Source: a virus. From it: a DNA stretch of 34,081 nt. The notes under the pieces were generated by a model. That model was given only the letters and a program-made list of their open reading frames with translations, was not told the origin of the DNA and ran no database searches. The stretch covers positions 1 through 34,081 of the IMG/VR virus record IMGVR_UViG_3300013285_000044; one strand, given 5' to 3'. Positions 29,599 through 34,081 of this stretch are shown here, one piece after another. The position numbers were made by a program, and so were the translations under genes. Positions within the stretch are counted from its first letter, which is position 1; every line of letters starts with the position of its first letter.

Positions 29599-29767
29599 TG
29601 ACCAACTAAAACCGCTTACTGATGAAATGATGTGTGAAATTGCTGCCGATGCCATGTTTGATGTAATGACTTACGCCATGACAACGGGCTATGTGTCATT
29701 ACAAGATGTTCATTTAGCCATTGGTCGAGCAATTGAGCAAGCTCATGGAATTGGAATTAAACAGTGA
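29591..29767 (+). CDS. Small acidic hypothetical protein
   Basis: The protein has 58 residues from the ATG at 29591, starting MIDDQLKPLTDEMMCEIAAD. The earlier in-frame start at 29513 lies deep in the previous gene and is rejected. It ends in AIEQAHGIGIKQ. Unknown role. Confidence 0.65.
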   Translation: MIDDQLKPLTDEMMCEIAADAMFDVMTYAMTTGYVSLQDVHLAIGRAIEQAHGIGIKQ

Positions 29768-30006
29768 AAAGGTTTAACTTTCGTAAACGCATCAAGCGCA
29801 ACGACTTTACCAGCGTCTTTGGTAACGTCGGCGCTAGACGCACCATCACTAGGAAAAAACCAATTAGGTTAGTGCTGCGGTTTATGATGCAACAAATACG
29901 CCGAGCTAAACAGGGCTGGCGTAACAAAGTATTTGGCATGAAGACAGCGCTGCGCATTCGCAAAACGTACGGCAGACGTAAACCAATCGGGTCATTTAGG
30001 AGATAA
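29764..30006 (+). CDS. Very basic small protein
   Basis: The protein has 80 residues from GTG at 29764. About one third of residues are Arg or Lys (RKRIKRNDF, ARRTITRKKPIRLVL, RKTYGRRKPIGSFRR), with few acidic residues, unlike its acidic neighbours. Nucleic-acid binding is likely from composition alone. The GTG overlaps the previous stop. Confidence 0.6.
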   Translation: MKRFNFRKRIKRNDFTSVFGNVGARRTITRKKPIRLVLRFMMQQIRRAKQGWRNKVFGMKTALRIRKTYGRRKPIGSFRR

Positions 30007-30007
30007 C

Positions 30008-30205
30008 ATGGAACTGTATAAATTAAATTGCGGTGATAACTTCAAAGTCATTGACGAAGAGACCAAGGTGCCACCAGCGGCACCACAACCTGCTGATAAC
30101 GTAACGTACAAGTACACCCACGTCGACGGCATGTACGCACCATGCGAAGGCACAGACGGCGAGCGCTACTACTTTGCCGCATGGACAGAGGTTGAGAAGG
30201 TATGA
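30008..30205 (+). CDS. Small hypothetical protein
   Basis: The protein has 65 residues, starting MELYKLNCGDNFKVIDEETK. AGGAG precedes the ATG. A proline-rich segment (VPPAAPQPADN) leads to a beta-rich end (CEGTDGERYYFAAWTEVEKV). Unknown. Confidence 0.65.
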   Translation: MELYKLNCGDNFKVIDEETKVPPAAPQPADNVTYKYTHVDGMYAPCEGTDGERYYFAAWTEVEKV

Positions 30206-30339
30206 ACATTCGCTTTTACAAAGCCCCATGGTTTAAAGGCGAGCCGCTACAATGGAACTCACCACGCTTTAACGGTGGTGACATGTACTACGTGTACCGA
30301 CTAGGACCGATACTTTTACAGGTGAGAAATGAACAATGA
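30202..30339 (+). CDS. Small hypothetical protein (45 residues)
   Basis: It starts MNIRFYKAPWFKGEPLQWNS and ends RLGPILLQVRNEQ. The ATG overlaps the previous stop, and the end overlaps the next start by 11 nt. The aromatic-rich text is real-looking but unassigned. Confidence 0.65.
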   Translation: MNIRFYKAPWFKGEPLQWNSPRFNGGDMYYVYRLGPILLQVRNEQ

Positions 30340-30535
30340 ACCAGTAGCGTGGATGCAGACCTATAGAGGTGAACCAAACAATATAGCTTGGACTAAAAAA
30401 GATTTAGAGGAATTGGGTGAATGTTTTGAGTATGACTACATTCCACTTTACACCCATCCAGCAAAGTACACAGACGCTTGGTGGAAAGAAGTTGATGAAT
30501 TTAATAAACAATTAAAGGAACAAAAGAATGGCTGA
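30329..30535 (+). CDS. Small phage protein with EPVAW...PLYTHP pattern
   Basis: The protein has 68 residues. It starts MNNEPVAWMQTYRGEPNNIA and has IPLYTHPAKYTDAWWKEVDE. The EPVAW opening with a later PLYTHP is a very common signature of small phage proteins in proteobacterial hosts, function unknown. It supports a proteobacterial host. Confidence 0.75.
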   Translation: MNNEPVAWMQTYRGEPNNIAWTKKDLEELGECFEYDYIPLYTHPAKYTDAWWKEVDEFNKQLKEQKNG

Positions 30536-30713
30536 TATAACAATGTGCAGAGATAAAACTTGTAAAAAGCATAAAAGATGCTATCGGTTTACAGCTAAAG
30601 TTACGCCTGAGTATCAGTCTTATTTTGTAGATAGCCCACGACAAGGTAAAGAGTGTAAATACTTTAGCGATAATGAAGATAAAACTGAACGAATGAGAAA
30701 GAATTGCGAATGA
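30528..30713 (+). CDS. Small Cys-containing phage protein
   Basis: The protein has 61 residues, starting MADITMCRDKTCKKHKRCYR. Three N-terminal Cys with His and a fourth at KECKYFSD could bind zinc. PEYQSYFVDSPRQGKECKYF is a phrase I know from short phage proteins of unknown role. Coupled to the previous gene by an 8-nt overlap. Confidence 0.7.
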   Translation: MADITMCRDKTCKKHKRCYRFTAKVTPEYQSYFVDSPRQGKECKYFSDNEDKTERMRKNCE

Positions 30714-30792
30714 AGTATTTAAAGACTACAAGAATTGGCATCACTACCAAATAGATTTTGCTAGAGCAATACTAAAGAAAGCGAGTAAGTGA
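30697..30792 (+). pseudogene. C-terminal remnant of a small phage gene
   Basis: The frame encodes ERIANEVFKDYKNWHHYQID followed by FARAILKKASK and a stop, but has no start codon of its own after the TGA at 30694. Its last 25 nt before the cassette repeat at 31417-31441. It looks like the tail end of a gene whose front was lost while its junction with the next gene was kept. Confidence 0.4.
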
Positions 30793-31007
30793 TGAGTGAT
30801 TTTGGAAAAGCAACGCCAAAATGTGAAGGGCAAGCTGTTAAGTTTGATATGGCAGATATGAATGTCACTTTCCCAGTTAAACCTGAATTTCAAAATCCTG
30901 ATACCACTTATGTAGAGCGCAGGGTGCCAGTTGAATTAGAAGAAGAAGCACACAAATTGCTCGATAACTGGTTAAAATCTAAGGGTTTTGACCCCGATGA
31001 AATTTAA
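30792..31007 (+). CDS. Small hypothetical protein
   Basis: The protein has 71 residues from the ATG at 30792, the end of the first cassette copy, starting MSDFGKATPKCEGQAVKFDM. It continues with NVTFPVKPEFQNPDTTYVER and a C-terminal helix EEEAHKLLDNWLKSKGFDPD. Unknown. Confidence 0.65.
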   Translation: MSDFGKATPKCEGQAVKFDMADMNVTFPVKPEFQNPDTTYVERRVPVELEEEAHKLLDNWLKSKGFDPDEI

Positions 31008-31022
31008 GAAAGCGAGTGAGAA

Positions 31023-31214
31023 ATGAACTGTCCTGATTGTCAGCATATTAATCATTATCAAGAAGCACCTAATGTTAGTTATGGGCTTAATTATTATGAG
31101 TGCAAACACCCAAATCATCCAAAAGAATCGTATGCAAATATTTGTTTTGGAAAGCGTGAATTGTTTAAAGAAATACCTAAATGGTGCCCATTAAAGAAAG
31201 CGAGTGAGAAATGA
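31023..31214 (+). CDS. Small Cys/His-rich protein, probable zinc binding
   Basis: The protein has 63 residues. MNCPDCQHINHY, YYECKHPNHPKESY, NICFGK and KWCPLKK give Cys/His pairs that could hold zinc. It starts at cassette copy 2 and ends in copy 3 with KKASEK. Short phage proteins with this CPxC...CxHP...C...CP layout are common and unassigned. Confidence 0.7.
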   Translation: MNCPDCQHINHYQEAPNVSYGLNYYECKHPNHPKESYANICFGKRELFKEIPKWCPLKKASEK

Positions 31215-31348
31215 ACGCAAATGAATTAGCAGATTTATTAGCTGACACCCAAGACCCTGATGTTAGGAGAGCAGTAGCTATGCTACGACAGCAAAAATCT
31301 AAAATGTCGTCCAGTAGCTACGATGATGGAAAAAATGTCGTCCAGTAG
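31211..31348 (+). CDS. Small protein truncated by a 31-bp tandem duplication
   Basis: The present ORF has 45 residues, starting MNANELADLLADTQDPDVRR. It resembles the N-terminal part of longer phage proteins with NANELAD...AAxMLRQQ. A 31-bp unit is tandemly duplicated inside it; 31 is not a multiple of three, so the second copy is read in another frame and gives KNVVQ-stop. Removing one unit in silico extends the frame to 62 residues, ending in VVNQLFNETNVQQDRCVEQY. It is probably a recent disruption or an assembly artefact. Confidence 0.6.
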   Translation: MNANELADLLADTQDPDVRRAVAMLRQQKSKMSSSSYDDGKNVVQ

Positions 31349-31373
31349 CTACGATGATGGAAAAAATGTCGTC
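31304..31373 (+). repeat. 31-bp tandem repeat (2.3 copies)
   Basis: Identical units start at the ATG at 31304 and at 31335, and an 8-nt partial third copy is at 31366-31373. Each unit is ATGTCGTCCAGTAGCTACGA plus eleven more bases ending in A5. The repeat is exact, so the duplication is young. Confidence 0.9.
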
Positions 31374-31446
31374 AATCAGCTATTTAACGAAACAAACGTT
31401 CAACAGGACAGATGCGTAGAGCAATACTAAAGAAAGCGAGTGAGAA

Positions 31447-31572
31447 ATGATTGATTTAAGATGGCTAGAAACCGAAGATGGAACAGTTTTGCAATATAGG
31501 GAAAGACCAGATACTACCTATTGCTGGACTGAATGGAAAACGATACCGACTGTAAAGGCACAAGAGAAATGA
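31447..31572 (+). CDS. Small hypothetical protein (41 residues)
   Basis: It starts MIDLRWLETEDGTVLQYRER at cassette copy 4 and ends WKTIPTVKAQEK. The phrase LRWLETEDGTVLQYRERPDT occurs in several short phage proteins I know. Its stop overlaps the next ATG, which supports its reality. Confidence 0.7.
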   Translation: MIDLRWLETEDGTVLQYRERPDTTYCWTEWKTIPTVKAQEK

Positions 31573-31748
31573 AATTAACTACTGAAGAAATACACAATAT
31601 TTACTTACACCAAAGTGGTGTGTCGGAAGGATTGCTTAGGGCTGGAGCAGATGCTGATTTTCCTGTGATGTTTGCAAATGCACTAATAGAGTTTTATGAA
31701 GCACGAAAGGCACAAGACAAAAACGAATACCACACACCGGAGGACTGA
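31569..31748 (+). CDS. Small hypothetical protein
   Basis: The protein has 59 residues from the ATG at 31569, starting MKLTTEEIHNIYLHQSGVSE. An in-frame earlier start at 31533 lies inside the previous gene and is rejected. It has the helical segment FPVMFANALIEFYEARKAQD. Unknown. Confidence 0.65.
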   Translation: MKLTTEEIHNIYLHQSGVSEGLLRAGADADFPVMFANALIEFYEARKAQDKNEYHTPED

Positions 31749-31749
31749 C

Positions 31750-31920
31750 ATGAAACGCAAGATGATTGATCCACCCAGTGGATGGAAGTACGGCTTTCCA
31801 AAAGAAATACCAGAGGACATTGACGACACACGCCAATGGCTATTAGACAACGGCTACCCACAGAGCGAGATTGACGCCTGCGGTGACGCATTTTTTGTAC
31901 GAGGATGGTGGCAAGAATGA
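31750..31920 (+). CDS. Small phage protein with PPSGWKYGFPK pattern
   Basis: The protein has 56 residues, starting MKRKMIDPPSGWKYGFPKEI. It continues RQWLLDNGYPQSEIDACGDA. The IDPPSGWKYGFPK opening is a frequent small phage protein signature with no known function. GGAGG lies eight nt upstream of the ATG. Confidence 0.75.
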   Translation: MKRKMIDPPSGWKYGFPKEIPEDIDDTRQWLLDNGYPQSEIDACGDAFFVRGWWQE

Positions 31921-32102
31921 CCGAGATTGGATTAGCTTTTATGGTTGGCTTTATGGTCGGCCTTGTTATGCGCCCCAAAGATAAAGACACACAAGAGCAA
32001 TACACGCTTTATGACAGACAGATTAGAGCGCAGGAAGAAACAATACAGTACTACAAAAACTTATGTAAATGGCATGTTGAGCAAAAAAGGGCGGATTCTT
32101 AA
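31917..32102 (+). CDS. Small membrane protein with coiled C-terminus
   Basis: The protein has 61 residues from the ATG at 31917. One N-terminal transmembrane helix (IGLAFMVGFMVGLVM) is followed by a charged helical tail (QEETIQYYKNLCKWHVEQKR). It could be a small inner-membrane effector or a holin-like protein, but nothing beyond topology supports lysis. It ends just before motif copy 6. Confidence 0.65.
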   Translation: MTEIGLAFMVGFMVGLVMRPKDKDTQEQYTLYDRQIRAQEETIQYYKNLCKWHVEQKRADS

Positions 32103-32107
32103 AGTTT

Positions 32108-32120
32108 TTTGCATAAGTAG
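32108..32120 (+). promoter_or_regulatory. TTTGCATAAGTAG motif, copy 6 (candidate phage promoter)
   Basis: This is an exact plus-strand 13-mer five nt after a stop codon. It would begin the unit that contains the small-terminase candidate. The first full gene starts at 32243. Confidence 0.65.
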
Positions 32121-32134
32121 ATATAGGACACGCT

Positions 32135-32170
32135 GTGAAGCGCTCCTGCCCTTACCCTGGCTGTAAATAA
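32135..32170 (+). pseudogene. Possible remnant of a Cys-containing endonuclease N-terminus
   Basis: A GTG frame 14 nt after motif copy 6 encodes MKRSCPYPGCK and stops. CPxPGC is typical of the zinc knuckle that begins many phage HNH endonucleases. No HNH core follows. It may be a leader peptide instead. Weak evidence. Confidence 0.25.
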
Positions 32171-32242
32171 AGCCAAAGGTTGCCAGCGCACCTTCATAGA
32201 ACACTGGCATTTTATACACACTATACACACGAAAGAAACAAA

Positions 32243-32500
32243 ATGAATCCATTTGAATTACGTTATTCCATTTTTAACACCGCTAAAGATTTGATGATCA
32301 AGCAACACGAGGCTAATATAGCTGCTTGGGAAGTCCTTAATAAGACCACCAAAGAAGCCGAAGACTTGGCTCCTAAGTTTCCAACAATGGAAGAGATCAT
32401 TGACAAGGCTATTGAAATCAATACCTTTATTAGCGGCAGCACAACAAGAGAACTAACTAGCCTAGCCAAGAAAATGACTGGCGTTGGCATCGTATTTTAA
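32243..32500 (+). CDS. Hypothetical phage protein, 85 residues
   Basis: From the ATG at 32243 it starts MNPFELRYSIFNTAKDLMIK and continues EANIAAWEVLNKTTKEAEDL and PTMEEIIDKAIEINTFISGS. It is helical. The MNPFELR start with a later EEI..KA.EIN.F phrase resembles small proteins of T4-like cyanophages, role unknown. An upstream in-frame start at 32180 has no ribosome-binding site. Confidence 0.65.
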   Translation: MNPFELRYSIFNTAKDLMIKQHEANIAAWEVLNKTTKEAEDLAPKFPTMEEIIDKAIEINTFISGSTTRELTSLAKKMTGVGIVF

Positions 32501-32511
32501 GTTTTTGAGAT

Positions 32512-32595
32512 TAGGCAAGGTGTGACCGGGGGCATCGGCACTTAATATCACCAGACCCACAGGTAACCAACTCCAAGATTGGGATTTCCTGCCTA
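32512..32595 (+). other. Non-coding stretch with long-range pairing
   Basis: TAGGCA (32512-32517) is the exact complement of TGCCTA (32590-32595), and the adjacent AGG/CCT can extend the stem with one bulge. Inside, CCG/CGG around a 7-nt loop and GGTG/CACC can pair. The 84-nt segment lies in a 132-nt gap between genes. It may be a small structured RNA or leader. No tRNA cloverleaf fits. Confidence 0.35.
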
Positions 32596-32632
32596 GTACC
32601 AATTCTTTACAATAATTACTAAAAACTTTACA

Positions 32633-32785
32633 ATGGCAACTAAACCCGGACTCTACGCAAACATTCACGCTAAGGCTGCTCGTATCAAGGCGGGCTCTGG
32701 TGAGAAGATGCGCAAGCCTGGCAGTCCGGGCGCCCCGACTTCCAAATCATTTAAACAATCAGCAAAGACTGCGAAAACAAAATGA
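32633..32785 (+). CDS. Small basic phage protein (50 residues)
   Basis: It starts MATKPGLYANIHAKAARIKA and continues GSGEKMRKPGSPGAPTSKSF. The phrase KPGLYANIHAK...GSGEKMRKPG is conserved in many aquatic phages, often near packaging genes. Basic and probably disordered. Its stop overlaps the next ATG. Confidence 0.8.
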   Translation: MATKPGLYANIHAKAARIKAGSGEKMRKPGSPGAPTSKSFKQSAKTAKTK

Positions 32786-32874
32786 ACGAACTAGACCCAC
32801 CGTTAGAAAATCTACAAGCCCCTGCAAACGAGGCACCTCCTGTTGAAACACCAGTAGAAGAAAATGGCAGTTAG
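32782..32874 (+). CDS. Tiny Pro/Glu-rich ORF (30 residues)
   Basis: It encodes MNELDPPLENLQAPANEAPP followed by VETPVEENGS. The ATG overlaps the previous stop, and the end overlaps the small-terminase start by 11 nt. It may serve mainly to couple translation. Modest confidence because of its size. Confidence 0.5.
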   Translation: MNELDPPLENLQAPANEAPPVETPVEENGS

Positions 32875-33253
32875 GAAATATACTTTTACCCAAGACATGT
32901 GCGATCGTATGATCAAACTGGGTACTCAAGGCGCATCTCAAAAAATGATTTGGGCCGACCTCGGTATTACCAAAGATGTAGCAGCCAACTGGCGTAAAAA
33001 ATACCCAGAGTTTGCAGATGCCTTGGATATGGCTTTAGTACACTCACAAGCATATTGGGAGCGGGAGATGCTTGCCAATGTGGGCAATAAGGCATTTAAC
33101 AGTCGAATTGCAGAAATTGCCCTTCGTGGTCAATTCCCACAAGATTACAAAGATGTGCGTGAAATTAAAGCGGACATTAAACAAGAGGTTAAAATTGACT
33201 TTGCTGGTGAGGTAAATGACCTAATCAAGCAGTTACGAGCGAACGCAACATAG
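32864..33253 (+). CDS. Probable small terminase subunit
   Basis: The protein has 129 residues. An N-terminal helix-turn-helix (CDRMIKLGTQGASQKMIWAD, then LGITKDVAANWRKKYPEFAD) is followed by helices ALVHSQAYWEREMLANVGNK and an oligomerisation-type stretch FNSRIAEIALRGQFPQDYKD. This matches small terminase or DNA-packaging proteins, which bind the packaging site and load the large subunit. The large subunit is on the other strand at 11430-12872, so the two are in different transcription units. A general HTH regulator is the alternative. Confidence 0.7.
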   Translation: MAVRKYTFTQDMCDRMIKLGTQGASQKMIWADLGITKDVAANWRKKYPEFADALDMALVHSQAYWEREMLANVGNKAFNSRIAEIALRGQFPQDYKDVREIKADIKQEVKIDFAGEVNDLIKQLRANAT

Positions 33254-33275
33254 TAGTATAATCACAACGGGGAAC

Positions 33276-33310
33276 AGGTTTAGCGACCTTGCCAGTGCTT
33301 ACTCACTGGC
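33276..33310 (+). promoter_or_regulatory. Two adjacent hairpins before endonuclease VII
   Basis: AGGT/ACCT with loop TTAGCG (33276-33289) is followed by a perfect 7-bp hairpin GCCAGTG/CACTGGC with loop CTTACT (33291-33310). No T run follows, so it is not a standard terminator. They lie in the 89-nt gap before the next gene and may act as an RNA-processing or translation-control site. Confidence 0.5.
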
Positions 33311-33342
33311 TACCCACCAAATAACCAGTAAGGGTAACATCA

Positions 33343-33708
33343 ATGAAGAAGTGCACAAAATGTGGCATTGAAAAGCCACTATCTGAATTCTATAAAAACA
33401 GAAATAAACCAAGGCAAGATTGTAAAGTTTGCCATGAAAAAACTAAAATTAAATCAAGAATTGGTGCTTACGGCATAACAGTGAATCAATTTAATGGTAT
33501 GCTCGTATTGCAAAATAACGCTTGCGCCATTTGTAAAGTTAAATTTATTGTTAAAAAACATAGACATATAGATCATGACCACAAAACAGGCAAAGTCCGT
33601 GGGATACTTTGCCATAAATGTAATACTTCTTTAGGTCATTTTTGTGATTCAATTCAAATACTTAAGTCTGCCATAGAATATTTATCACATAATGAAACAA
33701 AAATATGA
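33343..33708 (+). CDS. Recombination endonuclease VII
   Basis: The protein has 121 residues. It starts MKKCTKCGIEKPLSEFYKNR with CxxC at 4-7 and C27/C30. The core has CAIC (61-64), HIDHDHKTGKVRGILCHKCN (75-94) and LGHFCD, the His-Me-finger signature of the T4 gp49 family. It would resolve branched DNA before packaging, or be a mobile endonuclease of the same family. All signature residues are present. Confidence 0.92.
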   Translation: MKKCTKCGIEKPLSEFYKNRNKPRQDCKVCHEKTKIKSRIGAYGITVNQFNGMLVLQNNACAICKVKFIVKKHRHIDHDHKTGKVRGILCHKCNTSLGHFCDSIQILKSAIEYLSHNETKI

Positions 33709-33724
33709 TAAATTTGTGGTAAAG

Positions 33725-33737
33725 TTTGCATAAGTAG
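33725..33737 (+). promoter_or_regulatory. TTTGCATAAGTAG motif, copy 7 (candidate phage promoter)
   Basis: This is an exact plus-strand 13-mer 16 nt after the endonuclease VII stop and 37 nt before the next ATG. The leader contains AAGGAAAA. It would start the unit that continues past the window. Confidence 0.65.
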
Positions 33738-33774
33738 TATTACTCAGTAAAACAGTTAAATAAGGAAAACAGCA

Positions 33775-34081
33775 ATGACAAGTCACGCTTTACTTAGCCC
33801 ATCATCAGCACATAGATGGTTACATTGCACGCCTAGCGCACGCCTTGAAGCCACTCTACCAGAACAAAAACGAAATCCTAATTCAAAAGATTACTCGGCT
33901 GAAGGTACATTGGCGCATAGTCTTTCTGAAATTAAATTGAAATACCAATTAGGTCAAATAGGAATTGAAGAACATGACACGGAAATTGAACTCTGCAAAA
34001 ACAACTTGTTATACAGCATCGAGCTCGAAGAAGTCGCAAATAGCTATGTCAACTATGTCCGTTCCCAAATTGGTCAAAACG
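33775..34081 (+). CDS. DUF2800-type nuclease-like protein (partial)
   Basis: At least 102 residues are visible. It starts MTSHALLSPSSAHRWLHCTP and continues SARLEATLPEQKRN, YSAEGTLAHSLSEIKL. The LSPSSAHRWLxCTPSARLE opening with a later AEGTLAH is the DUF2800 signature, a group related to RecB/Cas4-type nucleases and usually followed by a single-strand-binding protein and DNA polymerase. Those genes would be expected just beyond the right edge. The catalytic part is outside the window. Confidence 0.85.
   Translation, partial: MTSHALLSPSSAHRWLHCTPSARLEATLPEQKRNPNSKDYSAEGTLAHSLSEIKLKYQLGQIGIEEHDTEIELCKNNLLYSIELEEVANSYVNYVRSQIGQN

Larger units (their letters stand above)
30774..31450 (+). repeat. 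Four dispersed copies of a gene-boundary cassette
   Basis: AAGAAAGCGAGTGAGAAATG, or a close variant, occurs at 30774-30794, 31006-31026, 31193-31214 and 31429-31450. Each copy ends with the start codon of the next gene, and its GAGTGAG probably serves as ribosome-binding site. In one frame it encodes the ending KKASEK and a stop. The first and last copies share a longer 25-nt match (30762-30786 and 31417-31441). Confidence 0.75.

Noticed and set aside
31917-32102. Holin
   Set aside because: It has a single transmembrane helix and a hydrophilic tail, but no adjacent endolysin or spanin and no typical dual start.
32512-32595. tRNA gene
   Set aside because: The closing stem is possible, but no D, anticodon and T arms with a CCA-type acceptor end can be drawn. 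No other tRNA was seen in the window.

Overview
The window is a contiguous piece of a tailed double-stranded DNA phage (Caudoviricetes), not bacterial chromosome. It carries a portal, large terminase, GroES-like co-chaperonin, capsid-type proteins, a primase-helicase, a Dcm-type methyltransferase, endonuclease VII and dozens of tiny ATGA-coupled genes. The host is probably a Gram-negative aquatic bacterium, because several small proteins resemble those of proteobacterial and freshwater phages and one protein carries a plain Sec signal; this is inference. Both ends of the window cut through genes: the tail fibre on the left and a DUF2800-type gene on the right. No DNA polymerase, holin or obvious endolysin is visible, so part of the genome lies outside.

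Layout. (1) Positions 1-14364, minus strand, form the virion and packaging arm. In transcription order it holds a small gene pair, a stand-alone intein-like (Hint) protein, large terminase, a lysozyme-like virion protein, the portal, co-chaperonin, scaffold-like protein, two capsid-type proteins, three small structural proteins and a collagen-like tail fibre. (2) Positions 14365-15535 are a 1.2-kb non-coding hub between the divergent arms, with a nested dyad centred near 14540 and an array of 13-20-bp palindromes at 14888-15099. (3) Positions 15536-23013, plus strand, form the early arm: a Gp88-like protein, about 20 small genes, an exported protein, a sigma factor lacking region 4 and a cytosine methyltransferase. 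(4) Positions 23014-23347 are a second non-coding element with an inverted repeat resembling the one in the hub. (5) Positions 23348-32102 hold the primase-helicase, a HExxH protein, a VRR-NUC nuclease, an HNH-like protein, an SNF2-type helicase, a sigma-region-4-like protein and many small genes. (6) Positions 32108-34081 hold small genes, a small-terminase candidate, endonuclease VII and the start of a DUF2800 gene.

How it may work together. An identical 13-bp sequence, TTTGCATAAGTAG, occurs seven times. All copies lie ahead of genes and all are oriented with transcription: four on the minus strand in the left arm, three on the plus strand in the right arm. They divide the virion arm into four transcription units, and one sits directly behind a classic terminator. 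Its core CATAAGTA resembles the T4 late promoter box TATAAATA. The window encodes a sigma-70-like protein ending after region 3 and, separately, a 99-residue protein with a region-4-like helix-turn-helix. The working hypothesis is a split, T4 gp55/gp33-like sigma system that reads one-box promoters; some of these lie so close to the start codon that the mRNA would be leaderless.

Other items worth attention are a Hint protein next to the terminase that has lost the splice asparagine and the LAGLIDADG acidic residues, two consecutive genes whose ORFs run far into the next gene, a recurring gene-boundary cassette, and a 31-bp tandem duplication that truncates a small gene.
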